Source of the DNA: Bacteroidales bacterium
Lineage (GTDB): Bacteria; Bacteroidota; Bacteroidia; Bacteroidales; Muribaculaceae
DNA: 12,652 nt
Reading direction: 5' to 3'
Assembly (NCBI GenBank): GCA_004554255.1
Contig: SFNC01000054.1
Location: forward strand, 1 to 12,652
Shown here: in pieces, positions 1 through 7,671 of the stretch
Position numbering within the stretch: the stretch's first letter is position 1
Layout: each line of letters opens with the position of its first letter
The notes under the pieces: model-generated
The model's input: the letters and a program-made list of their open reading frames with translations, nothing else
Told to the model about the DNA's origin: nothing
The model's database searches: none
Position numbers and translations under genes: made by a program

Positions 1-2271
1 ACCGCAGACGCCACAAACAAGACAATGATAGAATTGTCTACGGCTATGAATCGCGACATTGAGGCCACAAAGAACACTGAGATTCAGATTCTTATGTCAC
101 AGAACAATCTGATGAAGATTGTAGACAGTCTGGAACTGGCATATTCATATTACAACGAAGGACGTCTGCGGGACATCCCCGTCTACCATAACTCGGCTGT
201 AATAGCGCGTATGGACTCCATAAACCTCGCCAATCTCAACAAGGAGGTGACAATCAATATTACCCGCGGAGACAAAGGATACAATATTGAAGGTATCATA
301 ATGCACGGTGACGATGAGGAGATAAAAACTCTCAAGGACACCAAACTGCCGGCAAAACTGCCTATGTCTGTTGGCAACATCACTCTCTCCACGTCGCCGT
401 TCACAGACAAAATGGACAGCAAGGAGATAATAAAAATCCGCAATCCGCGCACTATAGCGGCAAGATTGTCCAATACAATCGCATTCCGTCCGGTACCGGA
501 AGCTCCGTCGGTCCTCAACATAGACATGCCCACCCCCTGTATTGAGGAGGGTATTGACGTGCTGAAAGCACTTATTTCGTTCTACAACAAACAGATAATC
601 GAGGACAAGAACCGCTCGGCAATGCAGATGGAATCGTTTATCCTTGACCGACTGGTCATGATCAACGGCGAACTGCGTGATGTTGAAGACCGCCTGCGCC
701 GCTACCGCGAGCAGCACAATATCGCCGACCTGACAGCGCAGACCGGCATGAACCTGAGTGTGCGCACAAACAACGAAGCCGAAATCGCGTCCGTAGACGC
801 CGAAATCGCACTTCTCAAGGACGTGGAAAGCCAGATTAGCCGCAAGGACAACTACGAACAGCTCCCCAATTTCTCGAGCGATGCCACTGTAACAAAGAGC
901 ATTGAGACATACAACCAGGCTGTGTCCACCTATCAGCGCTCGCTGGAGAGCATGGGCGAGAGCCATCCCTCACTGCAGCCGATGCGCGACGCTCTTATCA
1001 AACAGAAAGCGCAGGTTGTCGGCAACCTCGCAACCGCCCGAAACGCCCTCAGCAAACGCCGCAGCTCAATTGCGGAGATAAAGAATCGCAGCGAAGGACA
1101 GCTTGCCGCGCAACCCACTGTGGACAAGGGTCTTAACGAAATATTCCGTGAGCAGCAGGTAAAAGTAAACATCTACACCTATCTGTTGCAGAAACGCGAG
1201 GAAATAGCATTGCAGAAAACCCTTGCCACTCCCACCGTACAGTTCATAAATAACCCCTCGGGACACGGACCTGTGGCACCCAACCGCAACATGTATATAC
1301 TTATCGGACTGGGTATAGGCCTTATAATACCTCTCGTAATCATCGCATTACGCCGCGTCCTGTTCCCCAAATTCGATGACAAGGAGGACCTGGAGCGCCT
1401 TACCAAAGTGCCCATTCTCGGCGAGATATGCAAGACTGAAGGCACTGCCGACGGTGTTGTTGTCGGGGACGGCCTTTCCACACCGGTGGCCGAGCTGTTC
1501 CGACTGCTCAGAAACAATGTGGACTTTACCGGCTCCGGCAGTGCAAACAGCGGCAACAAGAGCAAGGTGGTGCTTATTACATCGTCCATTTCCGGCGAAG
1601 GCAAGACATTCATAACATACAACCTTGCAGCCACATACGCGCTTACGCACAAGAAAGTGATAGTGGTGGGACTTGACATCCGCCGTCCCGTCCTGGCACG
1701 CCTCGCGGGCCTGAACAATAATACCGGTGTGACATCATTCCTGTCCGGACAGACATCCGACCTCGCAGGCCTGATACAGCCCAGCGATGTATCGCCTAAC
1801 CTGTTCATTCTGCCGGCCGGTCCCATTCCGCCCAACCCCAACGAGTTGCTGCTTAGCGAGAATATGACCAAGATGATTGATCAGTTGCGCAACGATTTCG
1901 ATATTATAATAATCGACTCTGCCCCCATCGGCATGGTTTCCGACACATTCCTTATCGCACCGCATACAGACATCCAGCTTTACGTGACGCGTGCCGGTGT
2001 GAGCACCAAGCGCAGCCTGAGCACCCTGCACGACGCAGTACGCAACCGTCGCCTGCAACACCCATACCTCATCCTGAACTGCGTGAATGTGGGCAGCACC
2101 GCATACATCTTCCGCCGCTATGGTCACTACGGCTATTATGGCTACAAGACATATGGATATGCCTACGGATACGGTTACGGCTATGGCGAGAAAACCAAGC
2201 GTAAATGGTGGCAGCGAATATTCAAAAAAAGTAAACACCACCACCACGGACACCGCAGCAAAAAACAATAA
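1..2271 (+). CDS. wzc: Wzc-like polysaccharide co-polymerase / tyrosine autokinase, 5' partial
   Basis: Inner-membrane BY-kinase that would control chain length and export of capsular or exopolysaccharide. The frame is open to the left edge, and the first residues already lie inside the periplasmic Wzz domain, so the true start and first membrane segment are outside the window; the Met at position 25 is probably internal. Numbering from that Met, residues about 215-380 are helical and probably coiled coil. A membrane segment lies at about 424-445, followed by a cytoplasmic P-loop kinase: Walker A SGEGKT (K527), Walker A' GLDIRRP (D551) and Walker B IIIIDSAP (D631). The C-terminal tail has 11 tyrosines between 699 and 720, the expected autophosphorylation cluster, then a basic stretch and HHHHGH at 738-743. 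The domain order is that of proteobacterial Wzc (kinase fused to the co-polymerase), not the split Gram-positive form. No partner export genes are visible. Family assignment is firm; the polysaccharide substrate is unknown. Confidence 0.93.
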   Translation, partial: TADATNKTMIELSTAMNRDIEATKNTEIQILMSQNNLMKIVDSLELAYSYYNEGRLRDIPVYHNSAVIARMDSINLANLNKEVTINITRGDKGYNIEGIIMHGDDEEIKTLKDTKLPAKLPMSVGNITLSTSPFTDKMDSKEIIKIRNPRTIAARLSNTIAFRPVPEAPSVLNIDMPTPCIEEGIDVLKALISFYNKQIIEDKNRSAMQMESFILDRLVMINGELRDVEDRLRRYREQHNIADLTAQTGMNLSVRTNNEAEIASVDAEIALLKDVESQISRKDNYEQLPNFSSDATVTKSIETYNQAVSTYQRSLESMGESHPSLQPMRDALIKQKAQVVGNLATARNALSKRRSSIAEIKNRSEGQLAAQPTVDKGLNEIFREQQVKVNIYTYLLQKREEIALQKTLATPTVQFINNPSGHGPVAPNRNMYILIGLGIGLIIPLVIIALRRVLFPKFDDKEDLERLTKVPILGEICKTEGTADGVVVGDGLSTPVAELFRLLRNNVDFTGSGSANSGNKSKVVLITSSISGEGKTFITYNLAATYALTHKKVIVVGLDIRRPVLARLAGLNNNTGVTSFLSGQTSDLAGLIQPSDVSPNLFILPAGPIPPNPNELLLSENMTKMIDQLRNDFDIIIIDSAPIGMVSDTFLIAPHTDIQLYVTRAGVSTKRSLSTLHDAVRNRRLQHPYLILNCVNVGSTAYIFRRYGHYGYYGYKTYGYAYGYGYGYGEKTKRKWWQRIFKKSKHHHHGHRSKKQ

Positions 2272-2285
2272 AATAACGTTATAGG

Positions 2286-2316
2286 GCCCCATTCCCCAAT
2301 ATCTGTTATACAGGGT
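2286..2316 (+). repeat. Intergenic palindromic repeat, copy 1
   Basis: First of three related elements. It has the layout CCCC, then 22 nt containing TTCCCCAATATCTGTT, then GGG. It begins 15 bp after the wzc stop codon. The outer C and G runs could pair as a short stem. TTCCCC lies at 2292-2297, exactly 33 bp before the same motif in copy 2. This copy is the more diverged one (C in place of T in TATCTG). There is no T-tract after it, so it does not look like a classical intrinsic terminator. Confidence 0.7.
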
Positions 2317-2318
2317 AA

Positions 2319-2352
2319 GACCCGTTCCCCAATATTTGTTGTATAGGGGTCC
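2319..2352 (+). repeat. Intergenic palindromic repeat, copy 2
   Basis: Starts with GACCC (2319-2323) and ends with GGGTC (2347-2351), a perfect inverted repeat around a core containing GTTCCCCAATATTTGTT. The core matches copy 3 at 12555 with a single C difference over about 22 nt. An alternative pairing uses the inner CCCC (2327-2330) with GGGG (2346-2349). It is tandem with copy 1 at a 33-bp period and lies in the gap between wzc and the YihY-family gene. Its TTTG (2335-2338) may double as a promoter -33 element. Confidence 0.75.
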
Positions 2353-2363
2353 AAATCTATTTG
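2335..2363 (+). promoter_or_regulatory. Weak candidate Bacteroidetes promoter for yihY-ridA
   Basis: TTTG at 2335-2338 and TCTATTTG at 2356-2363 resemble the Bacteroidetes -33 TTTG and -7 TAnnTTTG elements. One base of the -7 is off-consensus and the 17-bp spacer is slightly short. The site lies 60 bp upstream of the yihY start in the only sizeable gap on this strand. The -33 part falls inside repeat copy 2, so the match could be coincidental. Confidence 0.3.
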
Positions 2364-2390
2364 CGACTGTCGGACGTTATAATACAAACC

Positions 2391-2422
2391 CATAAAAAGC
2401 ATAACAAGCATAACAAGCATAA
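2391..2422 (+). repeat. 9-bp tandem repeat abutting the yihY start codon
   Basis: CATAAAAAG, CATAACAAG, CATAACAAG and a partial CATAA run directly into the ATG at 2423. The final TAA (2420-2422) is an in-frame stop immediately before the ATG, which rules out an upstream extension of the protein. The tract is A-rich and has no Shine-Dalgarno motif, as is usual for Bacteroidetes leaders. A change in copy number would alter the 5' UTR, not the protein. Confidence 0.7.
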
Positions 2423-3796
2423 ATGAGACAGTCAGACAATAACAACATAACACCGCCACCGGGTCGCATGGCCCGGTGGCGCAACCGTGTCATAACGTTA
2501 TCCATACAGGCATGGGACTACTGGAACGACGGTATATGGGCCGACACACGGCAAAAATGGTGGATAAATGTTCTTAAGACACTTAATATCAGTGTAAAGT
2601 CGTTCTCCGACAAGGATTTGCAGACGCAAGCCTGCGCCATGACGTACCGCACGACACTCGCCGTGGTCCCTGCCCTTGCCCTGCTGCTGGCAATAGGCCG
2701 CGGATTCGGATTCAATGACTTTATCAGCGACGAGTTATACTCCATATTCCCGGGGCAGGGGCAAGCAATCAGCGAAGCCCTGAGGTTTGTGGACGGGTAT
2801 CTGAACCAATCCTCCGAAGGTATATTTGTAGGCGTGGGCATACTGTTCCTTCTGTATACCCTTTATTCACTGATTGACAATGTGGAATCCACATTCAATA
2901 AAGTCTACGGTGTCTCGCAGAACCGCAGTATCTGGCGCAAAATAACCGACTATACGGCCATGATGTTCATATTGCCGGTGCTGATGATATGTGCCGGCGG
3001 CATAACCTTGTTCATGTCTTCCACGATACAGCAATACTTTGATTTCTCATTCATGACGCCGCTCAAGGAAGTATATTTAGATTTCGCGTCGTGGGTGCTG
3101 ACGTGGCTGTTCTTTACCGCGTGCTACAAGCTTATACCCAACACAAAAGTAAAGTGGAAAAACGCATTTATCTCCGGGGTATTGGCAGGAACCGGATTCA
3201 AGATTCTTGAATTACTCTTTGTTTCGGGACAGCTGTACGTCACCCGTTACAATGCCATATACGGGAGCTTTGCATTTCTGCCGCTGATGCTGTTATGGCT
3301 TCAGCTCACATGGGTCATTACCCTGATAGGCGCACTGGTATGCTATTCCTCGCAAAACATATTCCTGTACGCCCTGTCCACCAAGGTGGAGCGCATATCT
3401 CCCGCATATCGCCGCAAAGTGATTATTGTGGTTATCACCCTGATAGTCAAGCGCTTTATCAACGCGCAGCCAGCTATGACAGCTACCGAGATTTCCACCG
3501 AAGGGGAGATCCCACCGAGACTTGTCAGCAACATTTTAGTGAAACTGATTGACGCCGGACTTGTTATCCGCACTGTCCCCGATACGCGCAAGGAAGTCTA
3601 TGGCTACCAGCCCGCATCCGACCCGCGCGACCTGACAATCGGCGCAGTTTTAGAGAAACTTGCCGTCCTTGGCGATTCGGACTTCATCCCGGGCTTTGAA
3701 GAGCGTTACGGCACGCTGAATAATGAAGTGGAAACGACAGAACGACAGGGCTTTGACTACGGAGACAACGTGCTAATCAGCACACTTGAGATATAA
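2423..3796 (+). CDS. yihY: YihY/BrkB-family inner-membrane protein with C-terminal winged-helix-like domain
   Basis: A 457-residue polytopic membrane protein of the family often mislabelled ribonuclease BN. An in-frame stop sits directly before the ATG, fixing the start. Residues 1-60 are soluble and polar. Hydrophobic segments lie at about 78-95, 133-150, 178-200, 222-238, 250-266 and 284-307, matching the six-helix family core. Family-like motifs are DNVESTFNKVYGV (152-164) and YGSFAFLPLMLLWLQLTW (280-297). Residues about 330-395 look like a cytoplasmic winged-helix fold (ATEISTEGEIPPRLVSNILV, then LIDAGLVIRT), followed by an acidic tail. The molecular function of the family is not settled; transport or envelope roles have been proposed. 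It lies 151 bp after wzc and 18 bp before ridA, probably co-transcribed with the latter. Confidence 0.92.
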   Translation: MRQSDNNNITPPPGRMARWRNRVITLSIQAWDYWNDGIWADTRQKWWINVLKTLNISVKSFSDKDLQTQACAMTYRTTLAVVPALALLLAIGRGFGFNDFISDELYSIFPGQGQAISEALRFVDGYLNQSSEGIFVGVGILFLLYTLYSLIDNVESTFNKVYGVSQNRSIWRKITDYTAMMFILPVLMICAGGITLFMSSTIQQYFDFSFMTPLKEVYLDFASWVLTWLFFTACYKLIPNTKVKWKNAFISGVLAGTGFKILELLFVSGQLYVTRYNAIYGSFAFLPLMLLWLQLTWVITLIGALVCYSSQNIFLYALSTKVERISPAYRRKVIIVVITLIVKRFINAQPAMTATEISTEGEIPPRLVSNILVKLIDAGLVIRTVPDTRKEVYGYQPASDPRDLTIGAVLEKLAVLGDSDFIPGFEERYGTLNNEVETTERQGFDYGDNVLISTLEI

Positions 3797-3814
3797 CCCA
3801 AACAATAACAGACA

Positions 3815-4189
3815 ATGAAAAAAGTAATAGCAACCACCAATGCACCCGGGGCAATCGGCCCTTACAGCCAGGCTATCGAAGCCGGACCTTTTGTGTACAC
3901 TTCAGGCCAGCTCCCCATAAATCCGGCGGACGGAACCATGCCTGCAGACATAGCAGGACAGACACGCCAGTCACTCGAGAACGTAAAAGCGATTCTCAAT
4001 GAGGCCGGCCTGAGCATGGACAACGTTGTCAAAACCCTTGTATTCCTGGCTGACATGAACGATTTTGCAGCCATGAACACTGTTTATCAGGAATACTTCA
4101 GCGCTCCCTACCCCGCACGCTCGGCAGTTGCCGTCAAGACCTTGCCCAAGAACGCTCTTGTGGAGATTGAAGTGGTTGCCGCACGATAA
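3815..4189 (+). CDS. ridA: RidA family 2-iminobutanoate/2-iminopropanoate deaminase
   Basis: A 124-residue RidA/YjgF-family protein. The family hydrolyses reactive enamines and imines released by PLP enzymes such as threonine and serine dehydratases, which protects other PLP enzymes. It works as a homotrimer in the cytoplasm with active sites between subunits. Visible family motifs are IGPYSQA (14-20), SGQLPINP (30-37), and the C-terminal block with R102 and E117, which align with the catalytic R105 and E120 of E. coli RidA. Length is typical. It is 18 bp after yihY. Its stop codon is 4 bp from the convergent folC stop. An alanine racemase, itself a PLP enzyme, is encoded in the opposing operon, but no direct link is shown. 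Confidence 0.95.
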   Translation: MKKVIATTNAPGAIGPYSQAIEAGPFVYTSGQLPINPADGTMPADIAGQTRQSLENVKAILNEAGLSMDNVVKTLVFLADMNDFAAMNTVYQEYFSAPYPARSAVAVKTLPKNALVEIEVVAAR

Positions 4190-4193
4190 ACGA

Positions 4194-5474
4194 CTATCGT
4201 AAAGCCAGAAAATCCGCAACCACAAAGGTACTTCCACCCACGTATATCATGCCGCCGTATTGAGTTACGGCGGCATGAGCCGCATTATAACCCTCGGCAA
4301 CAGTGTTATATGACAGGCCGAGAAGACCCCGTTCCCGCGCTTTTGCCGCAACGTCACACGCTTTTGCCGCGCGCGGCGTGGATGGCTGTACAAAATAGTA
4401 GTGCGCGTCGGCCGGCAGATAGTCCAGGATGTGGTCTATATCCTTATCACCCACAAAACCAAGCACTATGTGTTTATGACCGGGTATTGCCGCGAGGCGA
4501 GGACCCAGATACTGCCATGCGCCGGGATTATGTCCGGTATCGCAGATTGTGAGAGGCGAACCGGAGACAGTCATCCACCTTCCGGCAAGTCCTGTCAACT
4601 CGCAGACTTTCGAAAAGCCCTTGCGCACTGCTTCATCGGGTATTACTACGCCCTGAGCACGCAACGCCTTTACAATCTCAAGGACAGTGGCAGTGTTTTT
4701 TACCTGACAGTCGCCACATAATTCGCCGGACAGCGAACCGAAAGTACGTGTTTCGTATTCTATGCTATCCGGACGAAGCTTATAATCTACAATTTCTCCG
4801 GCCTTATCGGCAAAAACGACCTCGGTACCTACTTCGGCGGCCCTTCGGGTGAACACCGGCACCGTTTCGGGCACAGATTCGCCTACTATCGCCGGGACAC
4901 CGTGCTTGAAAATTCCGGCCTTTTCGGCGGCAATCTCAGCAAGTGTTCCGCCCAGAATGGCCGTATGGTCCATAGAGATATTCGTCACCGCGGCAACCAA
5001 GGGCGTTATAATATTGGTGCTGTCCAGTCTCCCGCCAAGGCCAACCTCTATCACCGCGAAATCCACGTTCTCAGTGGCAAAATAGTCAAAAGCCATAACC
5101 GTGGCAAGCTCAAAGAAAGAAGGGTCGCAGTTGCAGTGCATGTTGTGGAAGCGTTCCACAAAGTCCACCACATAGCTGTGCGGGACGGGAGCGCCGTCTA
5201 TCCTGATACGCTCGGCGAAGTCCAGCAGGTGGGGTGACGTGTACAAGCCTGTTTTATAGCCTGCCGCACTGAGAATCGCCGCCACAGTGTGTGCAGTGCT
5301 GCCCTTGCCGTTGGTGCCGCCTACGTGTATGCACCTCAGCCCGGCGTGCGGGTCACCGAAGGCGTGGCTCAATGCCAGGGACGTGTCCAGACCCGGTTTA
5401 TATGCGGCATTGCCGATACGGTGGAATGCAGCAAGGCGATTGTATAGAAAGTCAAGAGTCTCAGCGTATGTCAT
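4194..5474 (-). CDS. folC: Bifunctional dihydrofolate/folylpolyglutamate synthase FolC
   Basis: Cytoplasmic Mur-ligase-fold enzyme that adds glutamate to dihydropteroate and to reduced folates, using ATP. It has 426 residues, the usual size. The P-loop is GGTNGKGST (52-60, K57). Other family motifs are TSPHL (79-83), FFELATVMAF (120-129), EVGLGGRLDSTN (143-154), SMDHT (167-171) and AAEKAGIFK (182-190). The C-terminal domain carries GRW (298-300), DTGHNPGAW (312-320) and YVGGSTFVVAD (411-421). Whether it has the dihydrofolate synthase activity as well as the polyglutamylating one is inferred from family practice in this phylum. The ATG lies 3 bp after the stop of the upstream ChrA half, so it is the last gene of the - strand operon. 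Confidence 0.95.
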   Translation of the reverse strand: MTYAETLDFLYNRLAAFHRIGNAAYKPGLDTSLALSHAFGDPHAGLRCIHVGGTNGKGSTAHTVAAILSAAGYKTGLYTSPHLLDFAERIRIDGAPVPHSYVVDFVERFHNMHCNCDPSFFELATVMAFDYFATENVDFAVIEVGLGGRLDSTNIITPLVAAVTNISMDHTAILGGTLAEIAAEKAGIFKHGVPAIVGESVPETVPVFTRRAAEVGTEVVFADKAGEIVDYKLRPDSIEYETRTFGSLSGELCGDCQVKNTATVLEIVKALRAQGVVIPDEAVRKGFSKVCELTGLAGRWMTVSGSPLTICDTGHNPGAWQYLGPRLAAIPGHKHIVLGFVGDKDIDHILDYLPADAHYYFVQPSTPRAAKACDVAAKARERGLLGLSYNTVAEGYNAAHAAVTQYGGMIYVGGSTFVVADFLALR

Positions 5475-5477
5475 TTC

Positions 5478-6041
5478 TCAGAATATTATATAACCGGCTA
5501 TCGCCGCAAGACAAATAACCTTAATGGGATGTAATTTAGCGAAATAAACAGCGGCGAAAGAAGCCACACACAGCACGATGCTCCATGTTATGCTGTACGT
5601 GTCCGTGCCGAAATTGGCACCGTTCATCAGCAGCAATGCCGCCGAAGCAATCAGGCCTACAACCACGGGGCGCAGCCCTGCAAACATGCCCTTTATGTAT
5701 ATACTGTCCTTATGTCGGTGTATGAGATGGCTGGTATATGTGACCAGAATAGCAGAAGGGAGCACAACCACCAAAGTGCATATCACAGAGCCGATTATGC
5801 CCCAGTACCAACCGTCGAAGCCATTAGCCTGCGGTGCGACATAGCCGATGTAGGTGGCTGAATTTATGCCTATGGGCCCGGGTGTCATCTGCGAAATGGC
5901 GACAATGTCGGTGAACATCTTCTCGGAAATCCATCCGTGCCCAACTATCTGATTCTCAATGAGAGCGAGCATGGCGTATCCGCCACCGAAACCGAAAAGT
6001 CCGATAAGCAGATAGCTCCATATAAGACGAAGGAAAATCAT
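5478..6041 (-). CDS. Chromate-transporter-family protein, half-size, second of a pair
   Basis: A 187-residue inner-membrane protein made of one CHR domain (about five to six hydrophobic segments). The N-terminal signature FGFGGGYAMLALIE (16-29) and the conserved loop ISQMTPGPIGINSATYIGY (49-67) identify the ChrA family. Full-length ChrA has two such domains in one chain; here they are split into two adjacent genes, as in the short-chain paired type found in Bacillus. The start ATG overlaps the stop of the upstream half as ATGA, so the two are probably translated together and assemble as a heterodimer. Real substrates in anaerobic gut bacteria are unknown; chromate efflux is a family-level label only. 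Confidence 0.9.
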   Translation of the reverse strand: MIFLRLIWSYLLIGLFGFGGGYAMLALIENQIVGHGWISEKMFTDIVAISQMTPGPIGINSATYIGYVAPQANGFDGWYWGIIGSVICTLVVVLPSAILVTYTSHLIHRHKDSIYIKGMFAGLRPVVVGLIASAALLLMNGANFGTDTYSITWSIVLCVASFAAVYFAKLHPIKVICLAAIAGYIIF

Positions 6042-6652
6042 TTGTCACGGCCCTCCCCGGCCTTATGCTGTTTCATACCGTATTTAAAAGCGATTATACC
6101 TCCCACGGCACCCAGCATTATCCACAGCACCGGGTTGGAGACTACGGGCCATCCCGACCAGATTTGCAAAGCCACCACCACCGGGATAGCCGCCGTCTTC
6201 CAGTTCAGTTTCGCGGCCTTGGCTGCAGAGATAACCGGGGCGACGATCAGTGCGACAACAGCGGGTCTGATACCCTTGAACACAGCCGCCAGCACCGGGT
6301 TTCCATTGATGAGATCGGGGGTGAGGAACAGCGCTATGCACAGGATAATGAGGAACGAAGGGAGAATGGTGCCCAAAGCTGCCGCCACACTGCCACGTCG
6401 TCCCCGCAGGCTGTCGCCTACGGCCACAGCGATATTAACTGCCAGGATACCCGGCAGCGACTGCGCCACAGCGAGCAAGTCCAGGAAGTCCTCGCGACGC
6501 ACCCAATTGTACTTGGTGACAATCTCGCGTTCGATTATTGAAATCATGGCCCATCCGCCGCCGAAAGTGAACGCACCAATCTTGAAGAATGATGCGAACA
6601 GCTGTCGCAGACGCGGCACAGGCAAGGTATTGCTGTTACTCAGATCTGCCAT
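6038..6652 (-). CDS. Chromate-transporter-family protein, half-size, first of a pair
   Basis: A 204-residue inner-membrane protein with a polar N-terminus (1-20) and one CHR domain. Signatures are FTFGGGWAMISIIEREIV (28-45) and AVAQSLPGILAVNIAVAVG (61-79), equivalent to the PG-containing loop of its partner. Later hydrophobic stretches fit five to six membrane segments, and the end is polar and charged (KAGEGRDK). Its TGA overlaps the ATG of the second half by 4 nt. The porin gene lies 18 bp upstream in the same operon, which suggests the three products handle a shared anion across both membranes. That link is inferred from position alone. Confidence 0.9.
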   Translation of the reverse strand: MADLSNSNTLPVPRLRQLFASFFKIGAFTFGGGWAMISIIEREIVTKYNWVRREDFLDLLAVAQSLPGILAVNIAVAVGDSLRGRRGSVAAALGTILPSFLIILCIALFLTPDLINGNPVLAAVFKGIRPAVVALIVAPVISAAKAAKLNWKTAAIPVVVALQIWSGWPVVSNPVLWIMLGAVGGIIAFKYGMKQHKAGEGRDK

Positions 6653-6670
6653 TGTAATTTTTTGTAACGC

Positions 6671-7669
6671 TCAGAAACGGAAAATCAGTTCGGCAACCAG
6701 TTTATCGGATGCGTCGGCATCATAACGTACGTGGCGCACATAGTTCTCGTAGTTCAGGCGGACGTCACAGCCGAATTTCTTATGCTCGTACGTGAGAACG
6801 GAGCCGATTGTGACACGTGTACGGTCATAGTTAAATACCTCGTCGTCACGGTTAAGCTGGTGATGGTCTGTCATACCATCCAGACGTGCCTGTACACTCC
6901 AGCGATTGAAAACACCGATATTAACAGGCCGTCTCCAGTCTACAAAGAACAGATAGCCGTGAGCATCGTCGAAAGCATTGTTGCAATAGCGTTTGAACAT
7001 GTACTCTCCGGTGACGGTCCAGCTTTCATCGCCCCAAGAGAGGTATGCGTCAAGCAGGTTCGCGCGATAGTCCCCCGGCTTGATGGTACCGTAAGAAGCT
7101 GAGATTTTCCAGCCCATGGACAGGTCCAGCACCGCCTTGAAAGACGCTGCCACAGTCTTGCTCCAGGCACTCTGGTCGTCAATTGTGGAAGGGTTGAACA
7201 TACCGCCCTCAAGTGTAAGCCTCTGAATGGGCTTATAGGCAATTTTGGCACCGACAGCACGATAGTTCATCACCTGCTTGCCAATGAACGAGCGGTTTGC
7301 GAAATAATAGTTGTACGGCGAGCGGTGCGGTTCAATACCGAACGGCATTCTGAACTGACCGGCCTGGAACTCCAGGCCCTTGATGATTCCGATTTTGCCC
7401 CATGCGTCCAAAATCTTTATCTTGCCGGCATTGCAGAAGTCGGTCTGTACATAATAGCTGATGGAGGGCGCAATCTTTCCTGAGATACTGAGACGTGCAT
7501 TGCGCACCTGGAAGCGCTGGTTTCCGGACTCGGTTTTAATTTCCCACCGCGGGCGGACAACACCGTGAACCTCGGGCATGTAAGTGAAAGTGGAGTCCTG
7601 AGCCGTTGCCGGAGCAAAAGCGGCAGCAGAGAATAGCATGGTTATTACAACGCTTTTTAACTTATTCAT
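6671..7669 (-). CDS. Outer-membrane porin of the phosphate-selective porin O/P family
   Basis: A 332-residue beta-barrel protein. The first 23-24 residues form a signal peptide: a Lys-containing start, the hydrophobic stretch VVITMLFSAAAFA, and a likely cleavage around ATAQ-DS. The mature part alternates aromatic and polar residues and contains QFRMPFGIEPH, typical of the PorO/P-like family. It ends in LIFRF, the terminal Phe expected for BAM-dependent barrels. I chose the ATG at 7669, which leaves a 2-bp gap after the helicase stop. A TTG two codons upstream (7675) would overlap that stop but is less likely. It lies between the helicase and the chrA pair, so it may be the outer-membrane entry or exit pore for the same anion. 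Substrate selectivity cannot be read from sequence. Confidence 0.87.
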   Translation of the reverse strand: MNKLKSVVITMLFSAAAFAPATAQDSTFTYMPEVHGVVRPRWEIKTESGNQRFQVRNARLSISGKIAPSISYYVQTDFCNAGKIKILDAWGKIGIIKGLEFQAGQFRMPFGIEPHRSPYNYYFANRSFIGKQVMNYRAVGAKIAYKPIQRLTLEGGMFNPSTIDDQSAWSKTVAASFKAVLDLSMGWKISASYGTIKPGDYRANLLDAYLSWGDESWTVTGEYMFKRYCNNAFDDAHGYLFFVDWRRPVNIGVFNRWSVQARLDGMTDHHQLNRDDEVFNYDRTRVTIGSVLTYEHKKFGCDVRLNYENYVRHVRYDADASDKLVAELIFRF

Positions 7670-7671
7670 AT

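Noticed and set aside
145..966. 273-codon - strand frame opposite wzc
   Set aside because: Shadow of the kinase gene; no family resemblance.
2235..2256. His-rich C-terminus of the kinase as a cloning tag
   Set aside because: It is HHHHGH inside a natural basic tail, not a six-His tag, and there is no vector sequence around it.
2286..2352. Rho-independent terminator after wzc
   Set aside because: Short stems can be drawn but no T-tract follows either copy.
5478..6652. Chromate resistance locus
   Set aside because: Family membership does not show chromate as substrate, and no chromate reductase or regulator is nearby.
5937..6725. 262-codon + strand frame opposite the chrA genes
   Set aside because: Antisense to two well-supported membrane proteins; Ser/Thr/Pro-rich shadow sequence.
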